Assembly (NCBI GenBank): GCA_942493325.1
Contig: OW818689.1
Location: 6,882,001 to 6,946,000, forward strand
Source: JAAFHB01 sp942493325
GTDB lineage: Bacteria > Bacteroidota > Bacteroidia > Bacteroidales > Prolixibacteraceae
Length of the DNA: 64,000 nucleotides
Reading direction: 5' to 3'
This document shows, piece after piece, positions 1-8,504 of the stretch; positions within the stretch are counted from its first letter, which is position 1; the number at the start of each line of letters is the position of its first letter. The notes below the pieces were generated by a model, which saw only the letters and a program-made list of their open reading frames with translations, did not search any database and was not told where the DNA came from. The translations under genes were made by a program, and so were the position numbers.

Positions 1-780
1 ATTTTCCGATATTTTTGTGGCTTCACGCGCGAACCGGTCCAGACTGGCCTTTAATCCCGAGACACCTGTCTCTTCAGCTTTGATTAATTCAGGCAATAGT
101 TTTGCCTGTAAATAGGACAGTTGATCGTTTTTATCTTTTAGTATTTTCTTTTTTGCTTTTTTATAAAATACGGACGAAAGGAGGGTTGTACAAAATAATC
201 CGGTCAGACTGGCAAACATGGCAAGTTTTACCCCGCTGATCAGTGCATTTATTCCCTTGTAGAAACTGTCATCATTAATGTCTTCGATGCCCGAAATCCG
301 GACCTCCGGCATTGCAAACAATCCCAGGATAATTCCTACCATGGTTGCCGCGAGCCCAAGATATAATGGAGTCGGGATTGATTGTGAAATTTCCTCATCC
401 TTCGCGTCAACCTCCCGGTCAATAATATCCTTGATGATGCTGAAATTTACTGCCGCGCCGTAATTATTGACCAGGTAGTTATTGATTGCATTATTTATCC
501 TTTTAATAATTTCATTGTCACCTTTTGTATCGGTCGTAGTGATTTTGACAATGTCCTTGTCATAAAATTCAATTTCGTTCGTTTCCCCATAAACAATATT
601 GTCTTCAACCCGATCCGGGCTGACAAGATATTTCCGTTCAATAAATCCATTCTTAACAAAGATCAGATGATTAAAGACCGACTTTAAAGCAGTTATATTG
701 GTATACACTGAAATGAAGTGGACGACCTGGAAAATTATGACCCCAAGGATGATCACCACTTCAATTGCGAAATAATTCAT
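1..780 (-). CDS. MotA/TolQ/ExbB- or ZorA-like membrane protein, partial (cut by left edge)
   Basis: The reading frame opens at an ATG (778-780) and stays open for 260 codons to the window edge, so the C-terminus is missing. An N-terminal hydrophobic segment (about residues 4-20) precedes a soluble part. Two further hydrophobic segments follow: about 139-158, with the motif PLYLGLAATMVGIILGLF, and about 181-204, with VKLAMFASLTGLFCTTLL. A lysine-rich helical stretch comes next. The PxxxGLxxTxxGxxxGL...GxxxAxxxSxxGL pattern is that of the MotA/TolQ/ExbB proton-channel superfamily, and the helical cytoplasmic tail is closest to ZorA-type members (family knowledge). It starts 2 bp after the stop of the coiled-coil gene and is the last visible gene of the tubulin/actin-like operon. 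I infer an ion-driven membrane engine or a membrane anchor. An OmpA/MotB-type partner may lie to the left. Confidence 0.72.
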   Translation of the reverse strand, partial: MNYFAIEVVIILGVIIFQVVHFISVYTNITALKSVFNHLIFVKNGFIERKYLVSPDRVEDNIVYGETNEIEFYDKDIVKITTTDTKGDNEIIKRINNAINNYLVNNYGAAVNFSIIKDIIDREVDAKDEEISQSIPTPLYLGLAATMVGIILGLFAMPEVRISGIEDINDDSFYKGINALISGVKLAMFASLTGLFCTTLLSSVFYKKAKKKILKDKNDQLSYLQAKLLPELIKAEETGVSGLKASLDRFAREATKISEN

Positions 781-782
781 AA

Positions 783-1697
783 TCAGATGAGCTTTACTTT
801 TATTTTTTTATCGATTACCCATTTATCGGCAATCTTTACTACAGTGCCATTTTTTTCCTGGATAATCCGGGTTGCTGAATTACTCATGGCTAAATTTTCT
901 ACCTCGCAGACGGGAATCAGGTAGAAATCAATGTTATTGATCGCTTTCACATCGAGATCTCCGGACAAAAAATACAGCTTGCCATAATCGCTGTTTTCAG
1001 CTGCCTCAATTTTATAAAATTTTTTGCTGTTCGCGAAATATTCCCCCTTATCTATCGAAAAACTGCCATCATTCTCAGGTATAGTGAAATAGGTCGAGAC
1101 GGAACCTTTGCCGGAAAGATCGGGTTTTTTAATATCAGGAATTATTCCTGGTTTTGTATCTGAACCATCATCCACCAGTCGGTTTAATTCACGAATTTGC
1201 CGCTCAAATTCCTGGTTTTTCAGTTTCAGTTCCCTGACCTCATTTGTCAATTGATCCGAATTCCGGGATTCCCCGTCGATCTCTATTCTTAGCTGATTGA
1301 TTTCCTGTTTGTACTGATCCTTGCGGATTTTGAGGACCTCGATTATGGCCACCAGTTTAAGCGAATGGAATATTTCGGAATTTTTAATCCGGGCATAGTA
1401 AGTATTTTTCTCCTCTTTAAGAATTGAAAGTATTTTCCGCTTCAAAACCAGGTACATCAATAACCCACCCAGGATAAAGACGGCAATGAACAATGAACTT
1501 AGCAGTACCGCTCTGAAAATAAATGGCTGCAGGGTAATCGGATCACCCGGAATCTCATCATTTACGGGACCGGCACCTGATTCTGATGCACTGATAATGG
1601 TACTTTTATTTTGAGTAATACCGGCAAATGCTCCCCACGATTGTGACAATATCACAATGAATACCAGAATATTACGAATCTTTAAAAGATGCTTCAT
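783..1697 (-). CDS. Membrane-anchored coiled-coil protein of the tubulin/actin-like operon
   Basis: This 304-aa protein has a likely signal peptide (about residues 1-26, ending near AFAG). A second strong hydrophobic segment at about 60-87 is followed by a long charged coiled coil (about 105-170). After a Pro/Gly/Asp-rich linker there is a small C-terminal domain (about 200-304) rich in beta strands. The layout suggests an N-terminus outside the membrane, one crossing and a cytoplasmic coiled coil plus C-terminal domain. The start codon overlaps the stop of the upstream gene by one base (TAATG), which points to translational coupling. The next gene, MotA-like, begins 2 bp after its stop. I recognise no family. 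A scaffold linking the membrane to the cytoplasmic tubulin-like or actin-like proteins is only inference. Confidence 0.75.
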   Translation of the reverse strand: MKHLLKIRNILVFIVILSQSWGAFAGITQNKSTIISASESGAGPVNDEIPGDPITLQPFIFRAVLLSSLFIAVFILGGLLMYLVLKRKILSILKEEKNTYYARIKNSEIFHSLKLVAIIEVLKIRKDQYKQEINQLRIEIDGESRNSDQLTNEVRELKLKNQEFERQIRELNRLVDDGSDTKPGIIPDIKKPDLSGKGSVSTYFTIPENDGSFSIDKGEYFANSKKFYKIEAAENSDYGKLYFLSGDLDVKAINNIDFYLIPVCEVENLAMSNSATRIIQEKNGTVVKIADKWVIDKKIKVKLI

Positions 1698-2434
1698 TAA
1701 GATTCATTTTGAGAAAGTTCAAAAGAAAGCTTGTTTAGTATTCCGATCAGCGGATAGAAAAACAGTGTTTCTTCAATGTGCTTTTCCTCCTTTTTATAGA
1801 ACGCCTTAATTCCCCGGATAAGGTATTCTTTAATATCTTCATCCTGCATTTTTTTGAATACATTATAAGCCTGAAGTTCAACATTAAAGGCGCCTTCAAG
1901 ATTTGTGGATCTGACATATTCATCAAAAATGGAATAAAACTCGTGGATGGTTCCTTCCAGGTCCCTGATCACCTGCTGATCAATATCCTGGTATTTCGGA
2001 GTATCTCTGATGTCTTTTTCCTTATCAATGGCTTTTCCCCAGATACCGTTTTCTTTCCCTCCGATCCAGAATTTTATGTTGTTATGAGTAATGCTTTCGG
2101 CAAAACTCATTTTTAAAGCGCCTTTGCAGGTGATTTCTTTTGGAATGGGGGAGAGTTCAATTTTGATGGCCGGGACCTGACTTTCGAATACCTTTTCAAA
2201 AATAAATTTGAAAAATAACGAGAGGTTTACAAACCTGTGCGTGGGGTCTAAAATGGCGGCCGTTTTTGAAGCGCTGCCACTTAGCAGAATATTTTTTGGA
2301 ATCCTTAATCCAGCTCTTTTAATCAGGTTGGCCGAATAATAAGCCACAGCACCATAAAAAACAAGAATGGTTAACTTAAGCCGTTTATTCCCCTCTAAAA
2401 AGCCGCGTGTAACTGAATGAGTTTCGTGGATCAT
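1697..2434 (-). CDS. C-terminal piece of the actin/Hsp70-like ATPase (separate ORF or frameshifted remainder)
   Basis: This frame is open from 2488 down to 1697. It has a GTG at 2467 and an ATG at 2434; I give the ATG, but neither start has a supporting ribosome-binding site. From the GTG, the first residues overlap the actin-like gene in another frame. After them, a hydrophobic helix (about residues 31-46) and the motif ILLSGSASK (about 60-68) look like the adenosine-binding GxGS-type loop and following helices that normally close an actin/Hsp70-fold domain. That loop is missing from the upstream ORF. The remainder is helical and ends with a motif including FFYPLIGILNKL. The simplest reading is that this is the end of the 878-aa protein, separated by one frame change near 2388-2410. 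A real stand-alone subunit made by translational coupling cannot be excluded. Confidence 0.6.
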   Translation of the reverse strand: MIHETHSVTRGFLEGNKRLKLTILVFYGAVAYYSANLIKRAGLRIPKNILLSGSASKTAAILDPTHRFVNLSLFFKFIFEKVFESQVPAIKIELSPIPKEITCKGALKMSFAESITHNNIKFWIGGKENGIWGKAIDKEKDIRDTPKYQDIDQQVIRDLEGTIHEFYSIFDEYVRSTNLEGAFNVELQAYNVFKKMQDEDIKEYLIRGIKAFYKKEEKHIEETLFFYPLIGILNKLSFELSQNES

Positions 2435-5021
2435 TTTCGTAAGCAAAGAGGAAACTGGTGAAATCACTTGACTCTTTTGTGTTGTTAATTATATGATCCA
2501 GAAGTAGTTTCATATACTGATCATCCTTTACTGCTTTACGGGCATCATCAGTAAAAGTCTTTACAAATCCATTTCGGTCTGCATTATTCCTGTATCCATC
2601 AGCCGGAAAGCCATCTCCAAAGATCGCATTTCCCGCAAATTTAAAGGAAGAAATAAGCTTTGCATCGGACGAACTTTCATCGAAAACCGCAATATCGGTT
2701 GAGCCACCTCCGATATCAATCGAGATACTGTCGCCGATGATAGCAGATTTGTAAAATAAATAGGGTGCAATGCTCTCGGGTATACCGTTGATCCTGTTCT
2801 CAACAGGTTCAAGATTAAAGATATTTTTGTATGCTTTTTTCCAGGTTCTGAAGAAAACACCTTTCTCATATTCATCCATGCTCACGGGGTAAAACCAGGT
2901 GATTATTGTTTGCGATGGATCGCCCCCGAGCATCAGTGTTTTATAAAAGACCAGCAGAACAAGGAATTCTATATAACTTTCAACCAGTTTTTCATCCCGG
3001 GGATCCGAATAATTACTCCATTTGAGCTGGGTCCGGACTTCAAGGTACCGCGGAACTAAATATTTCTCGAGGAAAAAATAATTGTTTACATGCCTGAAGA
3101 GTTCAAGGTTATTATTGAAGTTGATTGATTTGTTATAAACCAGCGCCGTCCTGGTCGGGAAACCGACAGCGCCCCCCGTATTGGAAGAAATTACATAAGG
3201 CATAATTTCATTTTCGAACATTTTTTCATTCGCTACACTTTCAGGAGGATTGCCCGGATCTTCAAGATTCATCAGCGATTGCCACAACGGAGTACTGCGG
3301 GTAATATCAAGCGGCACGGCATCATGCCCGCTGTATTTATATTCAATATGGGTATTGGTGGTGCCAAAATCAATTGCAAAATTGATGGCGCCTAATCCAC
3401 CATGATGGGCTACCCAAAGCGGTAAAATAATTCCACTGGTTGATTCCACGGTAATGCGAAGATTATCAAAGTTGTTCCTTGATTTGAAGTAATAACTTCG
3501 CTGGTTTCCAATGCCGGAGTTACGATAAACGGGTGAGTTCGTACCTAATTTTTCGCCCCTTTCGAAGCATTCAATGAAAAGTTCAGCAGTAGTTAAATTC
3601 CGGTCATCAATAACGCCGATCGTATAATCGGGTTGAGGATGTTGCGTCCGGATAAACGGGATGACAGCAATATGCGCTTCAAGCATCACCTTATCCGTCT
3701 CATGATAAATTTTCCTGAATGAAATCGTCCCACGTTTTACAGGAATTTCGAGCCTGGCTTCGATTCCGCCTCCAGCAAGTTCGTGTAGCTTAAGGTATTT
3801 GGAGGTATTTTCAGCTTTAAAAAATTTAAAGAAAGCCGGTTTTAAGGGAAGCAGGTACTTTTTAGCTCCGCAGAGGTTAAATTTTGAAGAGTCGATCGAA
3901 TAGGGTAGTCCGATGATCTTTTCCTCCAGGAAATTATCAATCGACAGCCAGTAATACGGATCCTCCTGAACCGGTAACTTCGATTCGATCTGTGATTTTG
4001 TATTTTTCGACGGGATGTGATAGTCTTCATTCCATAATACACCCTCGGTCGTGTAAGTCCAATGGTGCGTGAATTTATCATTCGGGAGGATGAGTGGTTT
4101 CTGGCCTTCAAAAGCAAGTTCATTTATGATCACGAAATCACTGGTTTCACTGATTAGAGCCTCTGTTTCTGCCTGGCAGCCGATCGGGATTCCCAATATT
4201 TCGCAGGTATCGTTCGAATTGTTAAGAACGGGGCATTTTGGATATTGATCAAGAACATCACGGTTTAAATTGGTGACAATTCCCCGAAGATCAGATTTCA
4301 GATGTTCCAGCCTGACTTTTTCGAGGTAGGCATACACTTCCGGGAAATAATTAGCGAATCCGGGCTGCTTCGACAATGCATAAATATACCGTATAAACGA
4401 TGGCTCCCTGTTCACAAGCGATGAAAGTTCATTGTCAAAAAACACATCACGGCCGCTTGTAATATGAAGTGAAGCGGCGACCCTGCCTGCATCGGGAGAA
4501 GAAAAGAAAAGTGTCGCAGGAGAGGTACCTCCAATGACCTGTTTTGTCGATTTGTCGATAATCAGGTAAAGCCGGTTAACTTTCTCGAAATTGTACAGCA
4601 CATGATTCCCTATATCTTCATTCCTGACACTGTCCTGTTCCCAGTAAAGCTGAAGAGTCCTGGCAAAATTTATATGCCGGGTTATATTACTTTCTTCGGA
4701 TATTTTCTTGAATCTTGCCCTTGGATTCCAGGCAATAATTTCAACTTTAGTGCTGTACTTATGATACAAAAAGAACAACTGGGCGACATCCAGCGCATCG
4801 GAAACGAGCTGGTGGTGTGCGGTATTTCCTTCAATCCCATTTTCAGTTACCCAGCGGAAGGCCGATTTAACCAGATCAATCCTGGCATAAGGACTTGGAA
4901 TTGAAGTGGCAACTTCATTACCGCCGGTCTTGATGGTGCGAAGGTCATCAGAAGTAAGGGGTTTGCTGGAAAACCATCCCGAACCTTCCGGACCGTCATG
5001 AAGCCTGAATACTTTTGCCAT
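2385..5021 (-). CDS. Actin/Hsp70-fold ATPase-like protein (SrfB/sugar-kinase-like), possibly frameshifted at its C-terminus
   Basis: This 878-aa cytoplasmic protein has no signal peptide. Residues 1 to about 540 form a large mixed region I cannot assign. From about 545 an actin/sugar-kinase/Hsp70 fold is visible. A phosphate-1 motif IDFGTTNTHIEY has its Asp near 551, and a phosphate-2 motif SIDIGGGSTDIAVF lies at about 767-780. The adenosine loop and last helices expected after these are absent: the ORF ends at 2385 shortly after a segment reading SSDFTSFLF. The missing part appears at once in a different frame in the overlapping downstream ORF. The gene starts 3 bp after the stop of the tubulin-like gene, so the two are almost certainly co-expressed. 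An ATP-dependent switch or filament partner for the tubulin-like protein is inference. Confidence 0.8.
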   Translation of the reverse strand: MAKVFRLHDGPEGSGWFSSKPLTSDDLRTIKTGGNEVATSIPSPYARIDLVKSAFRWVTENGIEGNTAHHQLVSDALDVAQLFFLYHKYSTKVEIIAWNPRARFKKISEESNITRHINFARTLQLYWEQDSVRNEDIGNHVLYNFEKVNRLYLIIDKSTKQVIGGTSPATLFFSSPDAGRVAASLHITSGRDVFFDNELSSLVNREPSFIRYIYALSKQPGFANYFPEVYAYLEKVRLEHLKSDLRGIVTNLNRDVLDQYPKCPVLNNSNDTCEILGIPIGCQAETEALISETSDFVIINELAFEGQKPLILPNDKFTHHWTYTTEGVLWNEDYHIPSKNTKSQIESKLPVQEDPYYWLSIDNFLEEKIIGLPYSIDSSKFNLCGAKKYLLPLKPAFFKFFKAENTSKYLKLHELAGGGIEARLEIPVKRGTISFRKIYHETDKVMLEAHIAVIPFIRTQHPQPDYTIGVIDDRNLTTAELFIECFERGEKLGTNSPVYRNSGIGNQRSYYFKSRNNFDNLRITVESTSGIILPLWVAHHGGLGAINFAIDFGTTNTHIEYKYSGHDAVPLDITRSTPLWQSLMNLEDPGNPPESVANEKMFENEIMPYVISSNTGGAVGFPTRTALVYNKSINFNNNLELFRHVNNYFFLEKYLVPRYLEVRTQLKWSNYSDPRDEKLVESYIEFLVLLVFYKTLMLGGDPSQTIITWFYPVSMDEYEKGVFFRTWKKAYKNIFNLEPVENRINGIPESIAPYLFYKSAIIGDSISIDIGGGSTDIAVFDESSSDAKLISSFKFAGNAIFGDGFPADGYRNNADRNGFVKTFTDDARKAVKDDQYMKLLLDHIINNTKESSDFTSFLFAYENDPRNSFSYTRLFRGE
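2388..2488 (-). other. Overlap zone with probable frame change (T5 and G4 runs)
   Basis: Both coding frames are open across this zone. The upstream ATPase frame stops at 2385-2387, and the downstream frame is open from 2488. On the minus strand the homopolymer-containing stretch GGCTTTTTAGAGGGGAAT lies just before the upstream stop. Removing one T or one G here, or a +1 shift, joins the two frames and would give a continuous protein of about 1100 residues. It could be a sequencing or assembly indel, a disrupting mutation, programmed frameshifting or coupled re-initiation. The sequence alone does not decide. Confidence 0.5.
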
Positions 5022-5024
5022 AAT

Positions 5025-6542
5025 TTATTTTTTTAATAGATGATGTTTTTCCAAAACCCTCTCCGTTGATTTACCAAAAAGCTTGATAAGAACGGTATGT
5101 TTTTTATCCCGTGATGAACTCAGCGTGTTGCGATCGATCAGGAGGCAGTTTTCAATATCCAGTGACTTAAAGCTTGAATCTCCTTTGGGTGTTTTATTCT
5201 TAACCAGCATCAGGGCATTGTCGGGCATAATTTCATTAAAAGGGCTGAAGGAAGGTTTATTGTTGCTCATTTCGTTGATCCATTCCGTAAAGTAATCATT
5301 AAATCCCCGGACATGATTTTTATATTCCGGACTGTTGAAATAGTTTTCGTCAAGCGATGAATTTTTACTCTTCTTTACCAGTTTGATATTGCTTTTCGTC
5401 CAGCGCGAAACATTTAAACTTCGCTGAAGCCCTTTTGCAAGATATTCGGTATACAACCTGAATTTTGTCAGTGGGGCATACAAAAGTTTAATGTTCTCGT
5501 TATTAAGATTGTCGAATTGCAGGATTTCGGAATCTTTCTCAATGCCAAACTCCTTAATCTGTGTGCCGTTTACGGCAACACCTGCGTTAACCGAATAGCT
5601 TTTAATATTTTTACAAAAGTCAATGACAGCAAGTGCTCCCGCGAGTTCAAGAAAATGAGCGTCATTTTTCTGCTCCGCTTTACCCTCAAAATTATCGTAG
5701 ACATTGTTCGCGCCTTTATTACCAACCAGATAAAGCACATTGATCTTATTTTCGTTGATTATAGTACGATTGTAATAATCGATAGCGATTTTGGCCTTTT
5801 CTTCAAAGGAATCTGAATCAATCGAACTTTCCTGTTTATCATTCAACGAAAAATAGGGCAGGTAGGTGATGCCCCCGATGGGAGCGTCTTTAATCTGTGC
5901 AGCACGCGCGAGATTTGGGTTCCCCCGGAAATTTTTCAGCAATAATGGAAATCCTGATGCACCGGTACCGCCAAATATCGAGTTAATGATAAAGATAGCG
6001 TCTTCCGAACCAAATGTAAGGCCAAACCGCTGGAAATCTTCCGAATTGGTAAACTGATTGAGCACGATGGAACCCATATTTGGATTTCCTTTAAACCCTA
6101 CACTCAGGTCAGACTCCAGGTTGGCATCCGAATAGAGCAGCCGTACAAAGTTCTTGTCATCCTCAGAAAGACGTTCATCGTCGCTTAGTTCATCAAACCC
6201 GATATATTTCCCGAACGAACTGCCATCTACTCCTTTGAGCCTGAATTGAAAATACTCAGGATTGATATCGCTTGAATTATTGACGAGCTCATTGATCGTT
6301 CTTACGTTCTGTGAAAAAAAGTCATCCGGCTGGTATACCTGGCTTCGTATTTCCTGGTATAAACGGAGTATGTTTTTGGTGCGGTCGAGGTCACCGTTAC
6401 TGATATCGGGATCAATGAGAATCGGGATAACTGTATCAAAACCATTCTCAAGTTTGCAACCGGCCGCGAACAACATGGTCAATGCCTTGATCACCCGGGA
6501 ACCTGTTCCGCCAATGCCGAAAATGTATAATTTTTTTGCCAT
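5025..6542 (-). CDS. Tubulin/FtsZ-superfamily-like GTP-binding protein
   Basis: This 505-aa protein opens like an FtsZ/tubulin Rossmann core. Beta-1 and loop 1 read IFGIGGTGSR (residues 7-16), with an LIDPD acidic loop at about 42-46. The tubulin signature loop is present as IFGGTGASG (about 189-197) and is preceded by a hydrophobic strand. In FtsZ and tubulin the equivalent loop is GGGTGSG and contacts the GTP phosphates (established). The match is motif-level, and the C-terminal half (about 300-505) is unlike FtsZ. The length exceeds FtsZ (about 350-400 aa) and fits the divergent tubulin-like families found beside vWA proteins. There is no signal peptide, so it is cytoplasmic. It starts 11 bp after a small membrane protein gene and ends 3 bp before the actin-like gene. 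Polymerisation is not shown by sequence. Confidence 0.8.
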   Translation of the reverse strand: MAKKLYIFGIGGTGSRVIKALTMLFAAGCKLENGFDTVIPILIDPDISNGDLDRTKNILRLYQEIRSQVYQPDDFFSQNVRTINELVNNSSDINPEYFQFRLKGVDGSSFGKYIGFDELSDDERLSEDDKNFVRLLYSDANLESDLSVGFKGNPNMGSIVLNQFTNSEDFQRFGLTFGSEDAIFIINSIFGGTGASGFPLLLKNFRGNPNLARAAQIKDAPIGGITYLPYFSLNDKQESSIDSDSFEEKAKIAIDYYNRTIINENKINVLYLVGNKGANNVYDNFEGKAEQKNDAHFLELAGALAVIDFCKNIKSYSVNAGVAVNGTQIKEFGIEKDSEILQFDNLNNENIKLLYAPLTKFRLYTEYLAKGLQRSLNVSRWTKSNIKLVKKSKNSSLDENYFNSPEYKNHVRGFNDYFTEWINEMSNNKPSFSPFNEIMPDNALMLVKNKTPKGDSSFKSLDIENCLLIDRNTLSSSRDKKHTVLIKLFGKSTERVLEKHHLLKK

Positions 6543-6553
6543 TATGCCTTGAA

Positions 6554-7006
6554 TTAAAAAGGTAAGTGCATCTGAATTCTGCTGAATTGCTTCAATATCA
6601 GGCTGTAAATAAAACTTAAAACAACAGCCAACCCGGCATTGATCAGGGCATAAGTGCCGGGCAGATCGGTCGCATATTGCATATAGCCTGAATCAGGATC
6701 ATTCAGTGCATCTGTGAGTTGCTGATTATCAGAGGCAAATATTTCAGTGTTTGCCAGGCTCCAGCTAAATCCATAAACAACCAGTACGGTAATCAGTAAC
6801 CAGAGGCTCCAGTGCCAGAATCTGCCATAGGGATATTTCCATGCATAATAAAAGAGTAGCCAGAACAATAGGGGAACTAAAATAAAGAGCATTCCGAGCT
6901 TTATATACCCGCCAAAATCGTAGAGCGTTGTAAAGATGAGCGAGTATTTGCTGTCGAATATTCCAAATACTGTTTCATAAATTCCGGCAAAGAGGTCTTT
7001 AAACAT
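6554..7006 (-). CDS. Small multi-pass membrane protein of the tubulin/actin-like operon
   Basis: This 150-aa protein has three clear hydrophobic segments, at about residues 33-53, 62-84 and 115-140. The first two are rich in Trp and aromatic residues. A short N-terminal amphipathic part precedes them, and the C-terminus is basic. No family is recognised. It lies 11 bp after the vWA lipoprotein and 11 bp before the tubulin-like gene, tight spacing that implies one transcript. It may connect the lipoprotein in the envelope with the cytoplasmic NTP-binding proteins (inference from position and topology only). Confidence 0.75.
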   Translation of the reverse strand: MFKDLFAGIYETVFGIFDSKYSLIFTTLYDFGGYIKLGMLFILVPLLFWLLFYYAWKYPYGRFWHWSLWLLITVLVVYGFSWSLANTEIFASDNQQLTDALNDPDSGYMQYATDLPGTYALINAGLAVVLSFIYSLILKQFSRIQMHLPF

Positions 7007-7017
7007 ATCGGTTATTG

Positions 7018-8295
7018 TTAACGGATTTCAATTTTGAAATTTGCAATGTTTTTATCCTGACTCATCGATTCATAAGCCTCAATTATTCCTTTGGTTAGGT
7101 ACTTTAACCCGAAAGTATGAACTTTATCGGTTTGAATAGTTGATTCGGTATTGGTATCTGATGCTGCAATCCAGGGTGGAATATTATCTGAGAGCGAAAC
7201 CTCAAGTGTACCAAAGGGACTCTTATTCGTTTGAACGGTAATTAAATGGGTGGTGTTAAATGGAACCGCATAAATTTTCTTCGACGGTTTTTTGATGCTA
7301 ATGACCTTATAATTATTATTAACGTTGTAATTGGCAGTATCTGTCAGGAACGATTCAGGGAAGGGGAGGATGGAATAATCAACGGCGATGGCAAACCGGA
7401 AATCCTGGCCGAGCCGGTCAACTTTAGCATTTACGAGTGAATTTTTTTCTTTGCGATCAAATGCAAAAGTTCCCGCGAGGTTTTCGGTAGTGGCCTGGTA
7501 GGGCACCACAAGAGAACCTGGTTTCATAAAGCGTGCCATTGTTTCATAACCTTTTAGCTTTCCGGATATATATTCGTTGGAGAAGTATTTGTTAAGCAGT
7601 TTACTGTCACCAAAAATCCAGATATAATAAGGTCTGGTTGAATTGATCGCAATTTTGCCGGGTTTTGAGGCATAAAAATAATTACCGTTGAACTGCGAAT
7701 TTAATTTTATCATGATTGTTTCCAAATCCCCGAGATGCAGTCGTTTAATAAATTCGCTTCTTGTTGCGGTACCTTCAGTCACCAGGGAACTCAATCCCTG
7801 TCCGCCGATATCGTAGATTCCGTCCGATATCAGGATTGAAATCTGGTTATTTTTGGCAGTCTGCAAAGCGACCTGGAACATGCCATTCAGATTACTCCTG
7901 GTAATGTCGCCGCAACGGAATCCGGCATCGTTTAACTTATTTTTAAGAACTGACGCCTTGGTTCCGATAGGAGTGAGGGTAGGTTTTTCACCATTGATAA
8001 AATAAAAGTCCAGTGCCGTATTTTCCATTACAAACTCTGGTTTTTCAGCCAGTTCCGAAACCACAGCCACATAATCGGTGATACCATTAACATACCCGAA
8101 CATGCTTTCGGAGTTTTCGAGGTAGATGGTAACCTTTCCTATTTTTGTTTCCTCATTTTTGGACGAAGAAATTACTTTAGTTGAGGTAGATTTTGCACGC
8201 TCCGACCTCGCATTACCATTATTGCAAGCCAATAACAGGGTGGGTATTACGATGAAAATCACTAGCATATAAAGAAGTCGGGTGTTTTGTTTCAT
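7018..8295 (-). CDS. vWA-like lipoprotein, first gene of the tubulin/actin-like operon
   Basis: This 425-aa protein has a lipoprotein signal peptide with lipobox LLLAC (Cys24), then a low-complexity Ser/Lys/Thr linker. A von Willebrand A-like domain starts at about residue 53: strand VTIYLENSESMFGYV resembles the metal-binding DxSxS strand, but with Asn in place of the first Asp. About 100 residues later a second strand, ISILISDGIYD, supplies the usual Asp-Gly. The MIDAS site is therefore degenerate and may bind metal weakly or not at all. The C-terminal half (about 260-425) is beta-rich and unassigned. Placement in the envelope is expected from the lipobox. The gene starts the operon and is divergent from the thioredoxin gene at 8505, with 209 bp between them. 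Confidence 0.78.
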   Translation of the reverse strand: MKQNTRLLYMLVIFIVIPTLLLACNNGNARSERAKSTSTKVISSSKNEETKIGKVTIYLENSESMFGYVNGITDYVAVVSELAEKPEFVMENTALDFYFINGEKPTLTPIGTKASVLKNKLNDAGFRCGDITRSNLNGMFQVALQTAKNNQISILISDGIYDIGGQGLSSLVTEGTATRSEFIKRLHLGDLETIMIKLNSQFNGNYFYASKPGKIAINSTRPYYIWIFGDSKLLNKYFSNEYISGKLKGYETMARFMKPGSLVVPYQATTENLAGTFAFDRKEKNSLVNAKVDRLGQDFRFAIAVDYSILPFPESFLTDTANYNVNNNYKVISIKKPSKKIYAVPFNTTHLITVQTNKSPFGTLEVSLSDNIPPWIAASDTNTESTIQTDKVHTFGLKYLTKGIIEAYESMSQDKNIANFKIEIR

Positions 8296-8370
8296 TGATC
8301 AATTCTATATAAGTAAATATATTGCGTTGAATCCGTTTCAAAATTTCAGTGGTGAAAGTTTCGGATTCAA

Positions 8371-8378
8371 CAAATTTA
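8371..8378 (-). promoter_or_regulatory. Possible Bacteroidetes-type -7 element for the tubulin/actin-like operon
   Basis: On the minus strand the octamer reads TAAATTTG, an exact match to the Bacteroidetes -7 consensus TAnnTTTG. It lies about 76-83 bp upstream of the vWA gene start. No convincing TTTG -33 element is present at the usual 19-21 bp spacing, and the region is AT-rich, so chance matches are likely. Confidence 0.22.
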
Positions 8379-8504
8379 TTATTAAAAAATTTAACACATG
8401 GTAAAATCGCTGATTATTTGTGGCTATTAAACATTTTTTAAATATATTGATTTGCAAACATTTTTTCACTTCAGGTTGTTAAAAAGTAATTAAACAGTGT
8501 TAGG

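Noticed and set aside
1..8295. Zorya or another named anti-phage system
   Set aside because: The MotA/ZorA-like protein fits, but no ZorB, helicase or nuclease gene is visible. The tubulin-like and actin-like genes do not belong to that system as known.
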